This document shows positions 52,572 through 61,764 of a DNA stretch of 64,000 nt, in pieces. The notes beneath the pieces are model-generated. The model made no database searches, was not told the origin of the DNA, and saw nothing but the letters and a program-made list of their open reading frames with translations. Location: assembly GCA_039817415.1 (NCBI GenBank), contig JBCBVV010000002.1:1-64000 (forward strand). The letters are read 5' to 3'. Numbering within the stretch: the stretch's first letter is position 1; every line of letters starts with the position of its first letter. The DNA is from JALEFZ01 sp039817415. Its GTDB lineage: Bacteria > Bacteroidota > Bacteroidia > J057. The position numbers and the translations under genes were made by a program.

Positions 52572-54848
52572 TCAATTCATGATTTTCATCTCTTCGATAA
52601 GACGTGATGACTCACCATATTTTTCGATGATAAATAGAATGTAGCGAATATCTGCTACGATCGTTCTATTCACATCCGCCAATACTTGGATATCCCCACA
52701 CATTGACTCCCAATTTCCGTCAAAGGCCGTACCGATCAATTCACCTTTTCCATTTAGGATAGGAGAACCGGAGTTTCCACCTGTGATGTCATTGGTCGTA
52801 AGGAAGCAGACGTGCATAGTTCCATCAGCATCCTTGTAATTTCCGAAATCACCAGCTTCGATGAGATTACGTAGCTTTTCAGGAACTTGATAGTCAGGAT
52901 TGTTGGGATCGTATTTCTCCATGATTCCTTTGGTCGTCGTAAATGGCTTGTAGGTGATCGAATCTCCTACACTATATCCTTTTACTTGTCCATAAGAGAA
53001 GCGGGTGGTCGAGTTGGCGTCAGGATAGAAGCTTCTGTCGGGATACATCTCTTGCATACCTGCGATATAGTCTCTTCTAAGTCCTGCAATCTGGGCTTCG
53101 AAAGTACCCAGTTTCAAGGCCGCTTTTGTAGAGTACACACCAATGATATCACCTACTAAACCTAATAGGGGATCGTTGCTCGTAACTTCTTTATCAGGAT
53201 TATTCAGGAAGGCTTCCATGCGATCTGGATTTGCTGCGAGTGAGCGGTCGTAAGCGGTATCAGCCCATGCGAGAATTTTCTCAAGGTCAGACATTCCGTT
53301 CCACTTAGAAGCGTTTTTCTTTCTGATCTTGCGCTGCTTTTTCTTCTCCTTCTTCGATAGTTCAGCTTTGTCATATACTGAGAAGGCCTTGTTGCCAGCA
53401 GCAATTTCTGCGAAAGACTCCAGCTGTAGTTCTTCACTCATGTCAGTGTACAGCGCTTCAATATGTCCCAGGAAGATCTTTTTGTCAGCAGAGCGCACAA
53501 AGCTCTCATACAATTCAGGTAGAGCCTCTTTTGCTTTTTCAAGCTCCTGTTCACGGATTTCTTTAGGTGCTCTCTTCAAAACGGCGTCTAGGGTACGTAC
53601 CTGAGAAAAGGTTAATCCTAGGCCTTTAGAAGCTGCAGCTGGATAAGCCAGCGTGTAAATCAGGTATTGATAGTAGTGCTCAGCTTCTTTGTGCAGCTCA
53701 TGGAGTTCTTCGATATTACCAAGAATCTCTCCATACTTTTCTTTTCTCTCTGGATCAGCGTCTGCCCATGCCTGGAATGCTTTTTCCTGCATTTGACGCT
53801 TCTCAACAATCTTGTTGCGCTTAAGCATGGTGGACGCTCCTTGGAAATACTTGTAGTAGTTCATGATAGAGGAGTAGTCTCCCGTTAGCTTCAATCGGTC
53901 AGCATCATCTGCATCCATTGCTTCTTTCATAGACTTTGCAACAATACCACGCAGCTTAATCTGGTCAGGGTAGTTTTGCTCAATTCTGTGCTTAATCGCG
54001 AAAGAAGTTAGGTAGCGCTCGGTAGAACCAGGGTATCCCATGATCATGGAGAAGTCTCCTTCGTCAGTTCCTGCAATACTAATGGGGAAAAAGTGCTTAG
54101 GCTGGTAAGGCTTATTGTCAGCGGAGTATTCTGCTGGCTTGTTGTCAGGACCGGCATATACACGTAGAAGAGTAAAGTCTCCAGTATGACGCGGCCACAT
54201 CCAGTTGTCTGTATCATAACCGAATTTTCCTACGTCTTGTGGGGGTACACCAGCGAGTCTTACGTCTGGGAATACTTCATAGAGGTAGAGGTAGTACTCA
54301 AGGCCATTGTACATTTCTTTTACATCAGCTTTGTAGCCTGGCTGTGTCTCTGCTTCCTTGATTATTTTCTCAGCTTCAGCCTCGAATCCTTCTGCTCCTG
54401 CATCCAGCATACGCTCTGTGATGTTTTCAATTTTGATGAGGAAACCTGCGGTTACTCCCTCTAGGCGAGGCTCTTTTCCTCTTGATTCTGGCCAATATCC
54501 GTTTTTCAGGATATCATTATCAGTTGTAGAAATAGCAGCTACTTCATCGTAGGTACAGTGGTGATTGGTTAGAAGGAGACCTTCTGCTGAAATGGCCTCA
54601 GCTGTACATGATCCACCACTCAAAACGACAATCCCGTCCTTTAGGGAAGGAGTATTTTCGTCGTAGATAGAGGAAGGCTCGATGGCCAGTCCTAGTTTTT
54701 TCATTTCTTCACCCTTTTGCTGGGCAATGGTGTTAGGGAGCCACATCCCTTCTGAACTACCAGGATTTGGTTCATATTGACCAAAAGCCTGTAGAGATAG
54801 CAAGCTGATGATCAGCCAAAGTCCCTGTTTCATGAATTTCATTGACAT
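52572..54848 (-). CDS. S46 family dipeptidyl-peptidase (DPP7-like)
   Basis: 758 residues. Signal peptide MKFMKQGLWLIISLLSLQAFGQ sends it to the periplasm. S46 features: EGMWLPNTI, the catalytic His region LLLTNHHCTYD (His97), the Asp region DTDNWMWPRHTGDFTLLRVY, and the catalytic Ser in TGGNSGSP (Ser693). The S1-pocket position that is Arg in acidic-specific DPP11 and Gly in DPP7 reads FDGNWESMCGD, i.e. Gly711, which predicts preference for hydrophobic P1 residues. It removes dipeptides from peptides during amino-acid feeding. It has a strong terminator directly after the stop. Confidence 0.95.
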   Translation of the reverse strand: MSMKFMKQGLWLIISLLSLQAFGQYEPNPGSSEGMWLPNTIAQQKGEEMKKLGLAIEPSSIYDENTPSLKDGIVVLSGGSCTAEAISAEGLLLTNHHCTYDEVAAISTTDNDILKNGYWPESRGKEPRLEGVTAGFLIKIENITERMLDAGAEGFEAEAEKIIKEAETQPGYKADVKEMYNGLEYYLYLYEVFPDVRLAGVPPQDVGKFGYDTDNWMWPRHTGDFTLLRVYAGPDNKPAEYSADNKPYQPKHFFPISIAGTDEGDFSMIMGYPGSTERYLTSFAIKHRIEQNYPDQIKLRGIVAKSMKEAMDADDADRLKLTGDYSSIMNYYKYFQGASTMLKRNKIVEKRQMQEKAFQAWADADPERKEKYGEILGNIEELHELHKEAEHYYQYLIYTLAYPAAASKGLGLTFSQVRTLDAVLKRAPKEIREQELEKAKEALPELYESFVRSADKKIFLGHIEALYTDMSEELQLESFAEIAAGNKAFSVYDKAELSKKEKKKQRKIRKKNASKWNGMSDLEKILAWADTAYDRSLAANPDRMEAFLNNPDKEVTSNDPLLGLVGDIIGVYSTKAALKLGTFEAQIAGLRRDYIAGMQEMYPDRSFYPDANSTTRFSYGQVKGYSVGDSITYKPFTTTKGIMEKYDPNNPDYQVPEKLRNLIEAGDFGNYKDADGTMHVCFLTTNDITGGNSGSPILNGKGELIGTAFDGNWESMCGDIQVLADVNRTIVADIRYILFIIEKYGESSRLIEEMKIMN

Positions 54849-54970
54849 AGGTTCAAAGAATTGTGATTGATATGTTGGTTTTTGCTAGAATCCAACAAGT
54901 TATGATAAGTATTTATACTTTACCTCTTTTCTCTTGTAGGACAATAAAGCCCATACGGAGAAAGAAGAAA

Positions 54971-55717
54971 TTATTCTCGATGTACATGATGGGAAGAGGC
55001 TTGCGCAGTAGGCATGACCACAATGTCATTGATGGTTACATGCGCAGGTGTGTTAGCTACATACCATATAACGTCTGCGACATCTTTTCCTGTAAGAGGA
55101 TCCATCCCTTTATAGACGTTATCGGCTTTGTCTGTGTCACCTTTAAAACGAACAATTGAGAATTCGGTTTCCACCAAGCCTGGCGCTACGTTAGTAACTT
55201 TGATTCCATATGGTAGCATATCTATTCTCATCGCCTTAGAAAGGGCATCTGCAGCATGTTTAGATGCGCAATAAACATTTCCTCCTGGGTAAACTTCTTT
55301 TCCCGCAATAGAGGCCACATTGATGATATGGCCCGTCTTTCTAGCGATCATTCCCGGCGAAACAGCTCTAGTAATGTAAAGCAGGCCTTTTACATTGGTA
55401 TCCAGCATCCTTTCCCAATCATCAATCAGGCCTTCTTGTATAGGGCCTTTGCCGACGGCTAAGCCAGCATTGTTGACCAGGATATCTATGTCTTTCCACT
55501 CAGCCGGAAGTTGATCTATGGTTTGCTGAACGAGCTGTTGATCACGAACGTCAAAGGCTAAGGTTAATACTTCTGTATCTAGCCTGTTTTTCAGGGCTTC
55601 CAGCTTTTCCACTCTTCTGCCTGTAAGGATTAACCTGTGCTGCTGTGCGGCAAAGATTTCTGCTGTAGCTTCACCGATTCCTGCAGTTGCTCCTGTGATC
55701 AGGACCGTTTTTTTCAT
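54971..55717 (-). CDS. Short-chain dehydrogenase/reductase (YdfG-like)
   Basis: 248 residues. Classical SDR: cofactor motif TGATAGIGEA (9-18), NNAG (82-85), and catalytic Ser136, Tyr149 and Lys153 (YCASK). The RR after the second strand (TGRRVEKLEAL) favours NADP(H). The sequence resembles the YdfG / serine 3-dehydrogenase group that reduces 3-hydroxy acids and malonic semialdehyde, and family specificity is broad. Located 24 nt after the GNAT gene, so probably co-transcribed with it. Confidence 0.92.
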   Translation of the reverse strand: MKKTVLITGATAGIGEATAEIFAAQQHRLILTGRRVEKLEALKNRLDTEVLTLAFDVRDQQLVQQTIDQLPAEWKDIDILVNNAGLAVGKGPIQEGLIDDWERMLDTNVKGLLYITRAVSPGMIARKTGHIINVASIAGKEVYPGGNVYCASKHAADALSKAMRIDMLPYGIKVTNVAPGLVETEFSIVRFKGDTDKADNVYKGMDPLTGKDVADVIWYVANTPAHVTINDIVVMPTAQASSHHVHRE

Positions 55718-55741
55718 AATCAGTAAGTTATTTTAGTGTTT

Positions 55742-56224
55742 TCAGGAGTCTGTTGCCCATTCTGCCATTTGATCTTTGTACAGCTTACAATCAATCCATT
55801 CTTCATCCATGACGGCTCCCAATGATTTGTACATTTCAATTGCAGGTGTATTCCAATGTAGAACCTGCCATTTGATGATTTGGGCATCTTTTTCTTGGGC
55901 ATAAGCTACTAGCCGATCCATCAATTTCTTCCCAATGCCTTTCCTTCTGTGATTTTCTGAAACGACCAAATCATCCAAATAGAGCATTTTCCCTTTCCAG
56001 GTACTATAACCGAAGTAAAACAAGGCGATACCTACAATTTCCTTTTCTTCATTTTCTGCGACAAAAACCTCGAAGAGAGGTCTTTCCACATCAAATCCAT
56101 CTCTCTGGTAAATCTCAATGCTGGTTTTTACGGCTTGTGGTTCCTTTTCGTATTCAGCTAACTCTTTCACCAAAGCAAACACGGAAGCCATGTCTTCTCT
56201 GGCACCTTTTCGGATGTGTATCAT
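55742..56224 (-). CDS. GNAT N-acetyltransferase, diamine/SSAT-like
   Basis: 160 residues. Acetyl-CoA-binding motif VVSENHRRKGIGKKLMDRL (the Q/RxxGxG/A loop), preceded by FYFGYSTWKGKMLYLDDLVV and followed by WQVLHWNTPAIEMYKSLGA. The 'FxYSTWxGKxxYLxDL' segment is characteristic of spermidine/spermine and thialysine acetyltransferases, so a small polyamine or amino-acid derivative is the likely substrate. First gene before the SDR. Confidence 0.9.
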   Translation of the reverse strand: MIHIRKGAREDMASVFALVKELAEYEKEPQAVKTSIEIYQRDGFDVERPLFEVFVAENEEKEIVGIALFYFGYSTWKGKMLYLDDLVVSENHRRKGIGKKLMDRLVAYAQEKDAQIIKWQVLHWNTPAIEMYKSLGAVMDEEWIDCKLYKDQMAEWATDS

Positions 56225-56344
56225 TTTGTGTATTTAAATCGGGTCGGGCTCAATTACCCTCACAGCAAATTCGTGTTTTTCCTTCCCTTGTGCAAAGGGT
56301 ATTGGGTAACATACGATAGCTGCCTGAAGAATTCCTTCAAGATG

Positions 56345-56665
56345 CTAAGCTGCATCGACAGATTCAGAAATCCAGTTTAGATAAGCCTGGTTTCCAGATT
56401 GAATCGGGAGACCAATCACACAAGGAATATCATAGCTATGTTCCGTTTTGACCGTTTCTGTAATGGAGTCTATTAGGTTGGACTTACTCTTGGCTATAAG
56501 GATGGTTTCTGTGTCCTCTACTATCTCACCTTCCCACCAATAAGCTGATGTCATGCCCTCTATGATATTGATACAGGCAACCAGTTTTTTTGACAAAAGG
56601 GCTTTTCCTACATCTAGGGCCTCTTGTTTGTCTTTGCACGTGATATAAATGAAAATAGAATCCAT
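56345..56665 (-). CDS. cutA: Divalent-cation tolerance protein CutA
   Basis: 106 residues from the ATG at 56665, matching the family length; the longer frame would start inside the terminator of the upstream gene. CutA signatures: IYITCKDKQEALDVGKALLSKKLVACINI, YWWEGEIVEDTETILIAKS and HSYDIPCVIGLPI. It forms a trimer of ferredoxin-like folds; its physiological role remains debated. Separate transcription unit on the minus strand after the polyferredoxin terminator. Confidence 0.95.
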   Translation of the reverse strand: MDSIFIYITCKDKQEALDVGKALLSKKLVACINIIEGMTSAYWWEGEIVEDTETILIAKSKSNLIDSITETVKTEHSYDIPCVIGLPIQSGNQAYLNWISESVDAA

Positions 56666-56683
56666 AAAGTCCAATTTTAGCAT

Positions 56684-56714
56684 AAAAAAGGGCCGCCCAA
56701 TATTCAGGCGACCC
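56684..56714 (-). terminator. Terminator of the polyferredoxin gene
   Basis: On the minus strand GGGTCGCC / GGGCGGCCC form an 8-bp stem with one wobble, followed by TTTTTT. It lies between the 4Fe-4S protein gene and cutA. Confidence 0.85.
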
Positions 56715-56736
56715 AATAACTAACCGATGCATTATT

Positions 56737-58332
56737 CTAGTAACGAGACTCTTCCATTCTGGAGTTTCCTGTGTTGGGTCCATTTTCTAGAGAAAGGACA
56801 CCACGAGGACAAACTGCTGCACATACACCACAACCAACGCAAGAAGCACGTACTATATTTTGTCCGCGCTGTGCATAGGCTCTAACATCAATGCCCATTT
56901 CACAGTATGTAGAACAGTTTCCACAGGAAATACACTGTCCTCCGTTAGTAGTAATACGGAATCTGGAGAAGAAGCGTTGCTGCAATCCAAGAATTGCCGC
57001 CATTGGACAACCAAACCTGCACCACACACGGCTTCCCATTAGAGGATAAAATCCTACCCCGATTACCCCGGAGAACATGGCCCCAATGAAGAATCCATAA
57101 TTCTTTTTCAAGGCATAAGGCTCCATGAAAAATACGCGTTCAGCTCCTGTCAACCATGAAAACATGGTGAAACCTGCAATAGCCACCATCAAGCCTGAAG
57201 CAATAATTTTAATGTCTTGGCTTACGGTTCCAAATAGTTTGGGGCGTATCCAGATAAGGACAGTTAAGCCAATCATCAAGGCTGCAACCCCCATGGAAAA
57301 TACTTCATGATTGATCCAGAAATTCTGTCCCTGCTTGAAAAGGTAATTGTATACTACAGCTATGGTCATGACCATTACCGCCACCAAAACAGAGTGGATC
57401 AGCCATCTTTCAACCTTCCATGCCTTGACAGACTTGTCCGATAAGTGCCTGAAGGAATCACCAGCCGTTTCAGCCAATCCCCCACACCCACATACCCAGC
57501 TACAATACCACCTTTTCCCAAAAAAGTAGGTAAGGATAGGTGAGATGACAAAAACTGATGCTACACCTATGATTAACATGATGAATCCCAGGTTACCTGT
57601 CAGACTATTCAATTCAGGGTCAATCATGGAATTGACTCTGTAATCATCAAAGTTGTAGTAGTTAAGGGGCCACATGTTTTTCAAGTCATAATAGGGAATA
57701 GAAGCTCCCGTCGCCTGAACCTCAGGATTGTGATTGAGCCTTGCCATAAATTCAGGGATGAGGAAAGCAAAGGCAGTCTGGAAAAACATGATAGAAACAG
57801 TTCTCAGGACATGGTAGGCCGAATGGCGATACTTCCAGATGAACTTTATTCCCATGACTAGAATGGCAAGGGTGTAGAATGTCCCATATACAAACCACTG
57901 AGATGCTGGATTTCCACTCAACATCATGCTGAGGGGGTCAAAGACAGCGATCAAACCTGTATTGGCTTGACCGGGATTCAGGCCTAGCCAGGCAGGAAAC
58001 CAGTATAGGGCTATATAAAAAGCTGTAAAAGCCACACCCAGTATCCATCCGAGCGTACCACGATTACTCTCTGAGAAAAACCATGTCCAGTTATTTTTGA
58101 TGCCGGCTGCCTCATCTTTGTAGATGGACCAGGCATATCCGATTCCACCAATGGCGAAAGAACCAATGATAGTCCACATAAATAGGGCTTCCCTTCCTGC
58201 TGCTCCCCCGAAAAGGGCCAGGAAAATCATCGTCACACCTACACCTACGAAGCCTAAAAAGACCTTTTGGGGTGTATTGAGATGACGGGGGCTTGGATTG
58301 GCGAGCGACAAACTCGCATCAACTTGACTCAT
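56737..58332 (-). CDS. Membrane polyferredoxin (NapH/NosR-like 4Fe-4S protein)
   Basis: 531 residues with about ten membrane helices. Cytoplasmic-type Cys motifs are CSWVCGCGG (between helices 6 and 7), CRFGCP (after the last helix) and two 4Fe-4S motifs at the C-terminus: CISCGNCSTYCEMG and CVGCGVCAAVCPRG. This combination, including the CxxxCP-type motifs, is that of NapH/NosR/CcoG-like membrane electron carriers that link quinols or flavins to Fe-S partners. It is larger than CcoG. It lies 38 nt downstream of an FAD/NAD oxidoreductase gene and likely receives or delivers its electrons. The pathway is unknown. Confidence 0.88.
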   Translation of the reverse strand: MSQVDASLSLANPSPRHLNTPQKVFLGFVGVGVTMIFLALFGGAAGREALFMWTIIGSFAIGGIGYAWSIYKDEAAGIKNNWTWFFSESNRGTLGWILGVAFTAFYIALYWFPAWLGLNPGQANTGLIAVFDPLSMMLSGNPASQWFVYGTFYTLAILVMGIKFIWKYRHSAYHVLRTVSIMFFQTAFAFLIPEFMARLNHNPEVQATGASIPYYDLKNMWPLNYYNFDDYRVNSMIDPELNSLTGNLGFIMLIIGVASVFVISPILTYFFGKRWYCSWVCGCGGLAETAGDSFRHLSDKSVKAWKVERWLIHSVLVAVMVMTIAVVYNYLFKQGQNFWINHEVFSMGVAALMIGLTVLIWIRPKLFGTVSQDIKIIASGLMVAIAGFTMFSWLTGAERVFFMEPYALKKNYGFFIGAMFSGVIGVGFYPLMGSRVWCRFGCPMAAILGLQQRFFSRFRITTNGGQCISCGNCSTYCEMGIDVRAYAQRGQNIVRASCVGCGVCAAVCPRGVLSLENGPNTGNSRMEESRY

Positions 58333-58370
58333 TGTATTGTCAGTAATTCGGTTTTGTAGATTAGAAGGAA

Positions 58371-59711
58371 TTAGGAATTGAGGATAGCAAAGACGTTTCT
58401 TAAGCTCTTGCGACGCTTGAGCTTCAGATTTGCTCCATTTTGCTCATTATACAGCCGAACCAATTCGTGCTCATAGGTCTTGAAGAATTCGGGATCGAAG
58501 TTGGCCGGACCAAGGTTCTGTAACACCTCCTCAACCAAGGTTTGATTTTCTATCCAGTGAAGACAAACATCTGATCTATATCTAATGCCCATTAGATTGA
58601 AGCCCTGAACGATACCCGTCGCTGCATTGTAGACAATTCTTACAGATTTGTGCTCTGTAGGATGTTCCCAGTAGAGATGTCTTTCTCCATCTCTCACCTT
58701 ATTGGCTACATCTCCATATACTTGATACTCAAGGTTGATGAACTTGGCGGAATTGAACCAGGTCTTTTGGATATATTCCGTTTGATTGCCTACCAAGGTT
58801 TGAGCTAGGACTGGGCCCATGTGTTTGCCGGTATACCAAACAGCTTCAATCGGTCTTCTACCATCAGCAGGATGGCGCAATTGAGCGCAGTCTCCCACCG
58901 CATAGATGTCTTTGACAGAGGTTTCTAGGTATTTGTCAATGAGGAATCCTCGATGTTTTTCAATTCCGGCAGATTCTGCTAAATCTACGTTTGGGTGAAC
59001 ACCAGCAGTGAGACCCACAAATTGACAAGGAATTTCTTCGCCTTCGTTGGTGATAATGGCACGTACTCTTCCATGTTCGTCTGGAAGAATCTCTCGCAAT
59101 TCTGTTTTTAATCTTAGGTCAATTCCGTGGGTCATACGGATCTCACGGTTGATCATATTGGATTCTTCTGGTGGCATGACGCCATTCCAAAAACTGTCTT
59201 CTCTTACCAGAAAGGTGACAGGAATATGGCGAGAATGGAACATTTCTGCCATTTCAATTCCAATTAATCCTCCTCCCACAACCACTGCGTGTTTCAAATC
59301 ATGCGAATACTCCTCCATAGACTGGAGGTCATTGTAACTGACCATGCCTTGAACACCAGCCAAGTCCTGGCCAGGCCATCCAAACTTATTGGATTGTGAA
59401 CCTGTCGCCAATACCAGTTTGTCATATGGCATAGCGTCTCCGTCTGAGAAATGGATGGTTTTGTTTTCTGCATCAATGCGGGTCACATATTTTCTGACAA
59501 GATTGATGCGATTCTTTTTCCAAAAATGTTTTTCGTAAGGCTGAGTATTCTCAAAGGTCATATGACCCATGTAAATGTACATCAGGGCAGTTCGGGACCA
59601 GTGAAAGTCTGATTCAGAAGAGATCATGGTGATAGAATGATCGCTTATTTTTCGGACGTTTCGGGCCACGGAAACCCCTGCAATGCCATTACCAATGATG
59701 ACGACGTGCAT
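58371..59711 (-). CDS. FAD/NAD(P)-dependent oxidoreductase partner of the polyferredoxin
   Basis: 446 residues. Pyridine nucleotide-disulphide oxidoreductase fold: N-terminal FAD motif VIIGNGIAGVSVA, TGSQ, a central NAD-binding VVGGGLIGIEMAE and IYAVGDCAQ. It lacks a CxxxxC redox pair at the FAD domain, so it resembles the ferredoxin/rubredoxin-reductase and NirB N-terminal group rather than thiol reductases. A C-terminal extension of about 130 residues (after AVWYTGK) includes YQVYGDVANKVRDGERHLYWEH. Operon with the polyferredoxin. Confidence 0.88.
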   Translation of the reverse strand: MHVVIIGNGIAGVSVARNVRKISDHSITMISSESDFHWSRTALMYIYMGHMTFENTQPYEKHFWKKNRINLVRKYVTRIDAENKTIHFSDGDAMPYDKLVLATGSQSNKFGWPGQDLAGVQGMVSYNDLQSMEEYSHDLKHAVVVGGGLIGIEMAEMFHSRHIPVTFLVREDSFWNGVMPPEESNMINREIRMTHGIDLRLKTELREILPDEHGRVRAIITNEGEEIPCQFVGLTAGVHPNVDLAESAGIEKHRGFLIDKYLETSVKDIYAVGDCAQLRHPADGRRPIEAVWYTGKHMGPVLAQTLVGNQTEYIQKTWFNSAKFINLEYQVYGDVANKVRDGERHLYWEHPTEHKSVRIVYNAATGIVQGFNLMGIRYRSDVCLHWIENQTLVEEVLQNLGPANFDPEFFKTYEHELVRLYNEQNGANLKLKRRKSLRNVFAILNS

Positions 59712-59942
59712 GTTTCAAAGGGTTGGAAGGTGGTATTTTAGTTGGCTTCTGAGGAGGTAGGATTGATAAACAACTTGTTTAGCCGCCCTTGACTCTTCAG
59801 ATATGAAAGAAGTTACATACACTTCTCTCAATTCGCCATTAAAAATCCCTTATATATGCATATTCCTGTTGTCATCTTGCTGACAGGATTTAAAAATCCC
59901 CCTTCGGAGCTAGCCTTAAATGAGGAGTTTTACATGTATATG

Positions 59943-60836
59943 TCAGGAGGCGGACCCATTTCGCGCCATGACCATTCGATCCCTACCGGACAAATCTGCT
60001 TGAAGCTCTACATCTTGATAGCCCATTTGCTGAAGCATTTCTACTACTTCCTTTCCATAGTCCATATGAATCTCAAAGAAGAGTAAGCCTTTGCTTGATA
60101 GCCATGATTGGCCCAGCTTTGCAATTTTTTTATAAAAAAGTAGTGGATCATCATTCGGAACGAAGAGAGCGGTATGAGGTTCGTGATCCCTCACATTTTG
60201 ATGAAGGCTTTCTTGTTCAGATAGGGGTACATAGGGAGGATTGGAAACGATGATATCCATATCGAAGAAGTCATCATGAGAGGCGGTTAGTACATCTTTA
60301 TCAATCCATTCAACCAAAAGAGGAAATTGGCCTCCATTTTTTCTAGCGACTTCAAGGGCTTCCTGACTCACATCCATTCCAAGTAAAGGGGATGGCTTAT
60401 ATCCAGCTTTATGTAGTTCCATTCCCAGCGTAAGTGGGATACAACCCGATCCTGTACCAATATCCAAGAGACGTGGCATATGAACGGCTCCCATTTTTTT
60501 CCATTCCTCTTTCATCCAAACAACTAGTCCTTCCGTTTCGGGTCTGGGAATTAAAACGGCCTCATTCACTTGAAAATCGTAGCCATAGAAGTGTGCTTTT
60601 CCCACTACGTATTGAACGGGCTCTCCTGTGAGGAGGCGTTTTGCTCCTGCTTCTGCCTGGATAAAACTATCAGGAGAGAACATTCCTTTTTCTTCCCATA
60701 CGATGCTCCAAGGGATGTCAAATGAATAATCCCAGAAATATCGAACAATAGACTTTGCTTCAGCATCATCATAAAGTTTGCTGAGTTTTTCTTCGAGTAG
60801 AATGAGGAAGTCGGGAATGGATAGTGGCCAGTTCAT
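59943..60836 (-). CDS. prmC: Peptide chain release factor N5-glutamine methyltransferase
   Basis: 297 residues. It methylates the GGQ Gln of release factors. Signatures: an N-terminal helical substrate-binding domain, PVQYVVGKAHFYGYDFQVNEAVLIPRPETEGLV, SAM motif LLDIGTGSGCIPLTLG and the catalytic VSNPPYVPLSE. A 231-nt non-coding gap separates it from the FAD oxidoreductase gene, and it is closely divergent from the second GldN-like gene. Confidence 0.95.
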   Translation of the reverse strand: MNWPLSIPDFLILLEEKLSKLYDDAEAKSIVRYFWDYSFDIPWSIVWEEKGMFSPDSFIQAEAGAKRLLTGEPVQYVVGKAHFYGYDFQVNEAVLIPRPETEGLVVWMKEEWKKMGAVHMPRLLDIGTGSGCIPLTLGMELHKAGYKPSPLLGMDVSQEALEVARKNGGQFPLLVEWIDKDVLTASHDDFFDMDIIVSNPPYVPLSEQESLHQNVRDHEPHTALFVPNDDPLLFYKKIAKLGQSWLSSKGLLFFEIHMDYGKEVVEMLQQMGYQDVELQADLSGRDRMVMARNGSAS

Positions 60837-60850
60837 AGGCTAAAGGTACA

Positions 60851-60973
60851 ATGACAATAAGAAAGGACGAATTTTTTCCTAGGGATGTAACCTTTCGTCA
60901 TTGGGCAATTATGCAGACAAAAGAACCTCAGACAGTTTCGGCCGGACTGGATGAACAAGAGATCAAAAAATGA
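60851..60973 (+). CDS. Possible 40-residue leader ORF overlapping the second GldN-like gene
   Basis: Frame of 40 codons from ATG 60851 (an internal ATG at 60911 gives 20). Its TGA overlaps the next ATG (ATGA at 60970-60973), the classic signature of translational coupling. It starts only 14 nt from the prmC start on the opposite strand, which leaves little room for its promoter, so the shorter version or pure chance remain possible. No domain is recognised. Confidence 0.25.
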   Translation: MTIRKDEFFPRDVTFRHWAIMQTKEPQTVSAGLDEQEIKK

Positions 60974-61764
60974 AAACAACGATTGCATGTCTATGTAGCC
61001 TGTTGGTTATAGGCCCTGCCTTGGCCCAGGTATCGGTCCGAAAAGAGGATCAGTTTTACAAAAGAACGGTTGTTCAGCGCTTGGACTTAGAAGAGAAAAT
61101 GAATCTTCCACTTAGGGGATTGATGAGATTACCTGCTGATGAGCAAGGTCCAAATGGATTGGTACAAACACTACTCGATGGCCTAAAATCCGGTGCCATT
61201 GATGCATACCAACCAGATGATTTGTCTAAGGTGTTGAGCTATGACGATGTCCTTCTGAAAATTAAAGAAAACGAACAGTCCTTAACGGGGGGACCTATGG
61301 AAACGGATTGGATAGAGATGGAGGACAGCACGGACGAGATTGAATTTCCAGAAGTAGATGAGTTTGAGGAATTGTTTACAAAGGAGGAGGAGAATCAGGC
61401 TGACCTTGGCCCTTATGAGTCAGTGGTTCAAATTGTGGAAGAGTGGATTTTTGACAAAAATCGTGGAATGCTGGTTCCACAGATCAAGCAAATTCAGATT
61501 ATTTGGACCGATCCAGGGGAGGTTCTCCCAGAAAAGACCTTGGCTGTTTTTAAGTATGGAGAGGCGAAAAAGGTATTGGACAAAGCCAGATGGGCCAATC
61601 GGCATAATGAAGCTGAACACAGGTCATTAAAGGAGGCGCTGGATTTGAGGTTATTTCACAGTTTTATCATCAATGTCTCTGGACAGGGAGTAAGGAGTTT
61701 GCCAGAAGAAGAACAAAGGAGGTTGGCATTGGTGGAGTTTGAGCATCATCTGTGGAGCTATTGA
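60970..61764 (+). CDS. GldN-like protein, copy 2
   Basis: 264 residues. Signal peptide MKTTIACLCSLLVIGPALAQ. It follows copy 1 segment by segment: VSVRKEDQFYKRTVVQRLDLEEKMNLPL, LLDGLKSGAIDAYQPDD, LGPYESVVQIVEEWIFDKNRGMLVPQI, IIWTDPGEVLPEKTLAVF, LRLFHSFIINVSGQGVRSL and the end VEFEHHLWSY. It lacks most of the acidic insertion of copy 1. As for copy 1, a periplasmic T9SS/gliding role is inferred by family. It stands alone, with no gldKLM beside it. Confidence 0.85.
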   Translation: MKTTIACLCSLLVIGPALAQVSVRKEDQFYKRTVVQRLDLEEKMNLPLRGLMRLPADEQGPNGLVQTLLDGLKSGAIDAYQPDDLSKVLSYDDVLLKIKENEQSLTGGPMETDWIEMEDSTDEIEFPEVDEFEELFTKEEENQADLGPYESVVQIVEEWIFDKNRGMLVPQIKQIQIIWTDPGEVLPEKTLAVFKYGEAKKVLDKARWANRHNEAEHRSLKEALDLRLFHSFIINVSGQGVRSLPEEEQRRLALVEFEHHLWSY

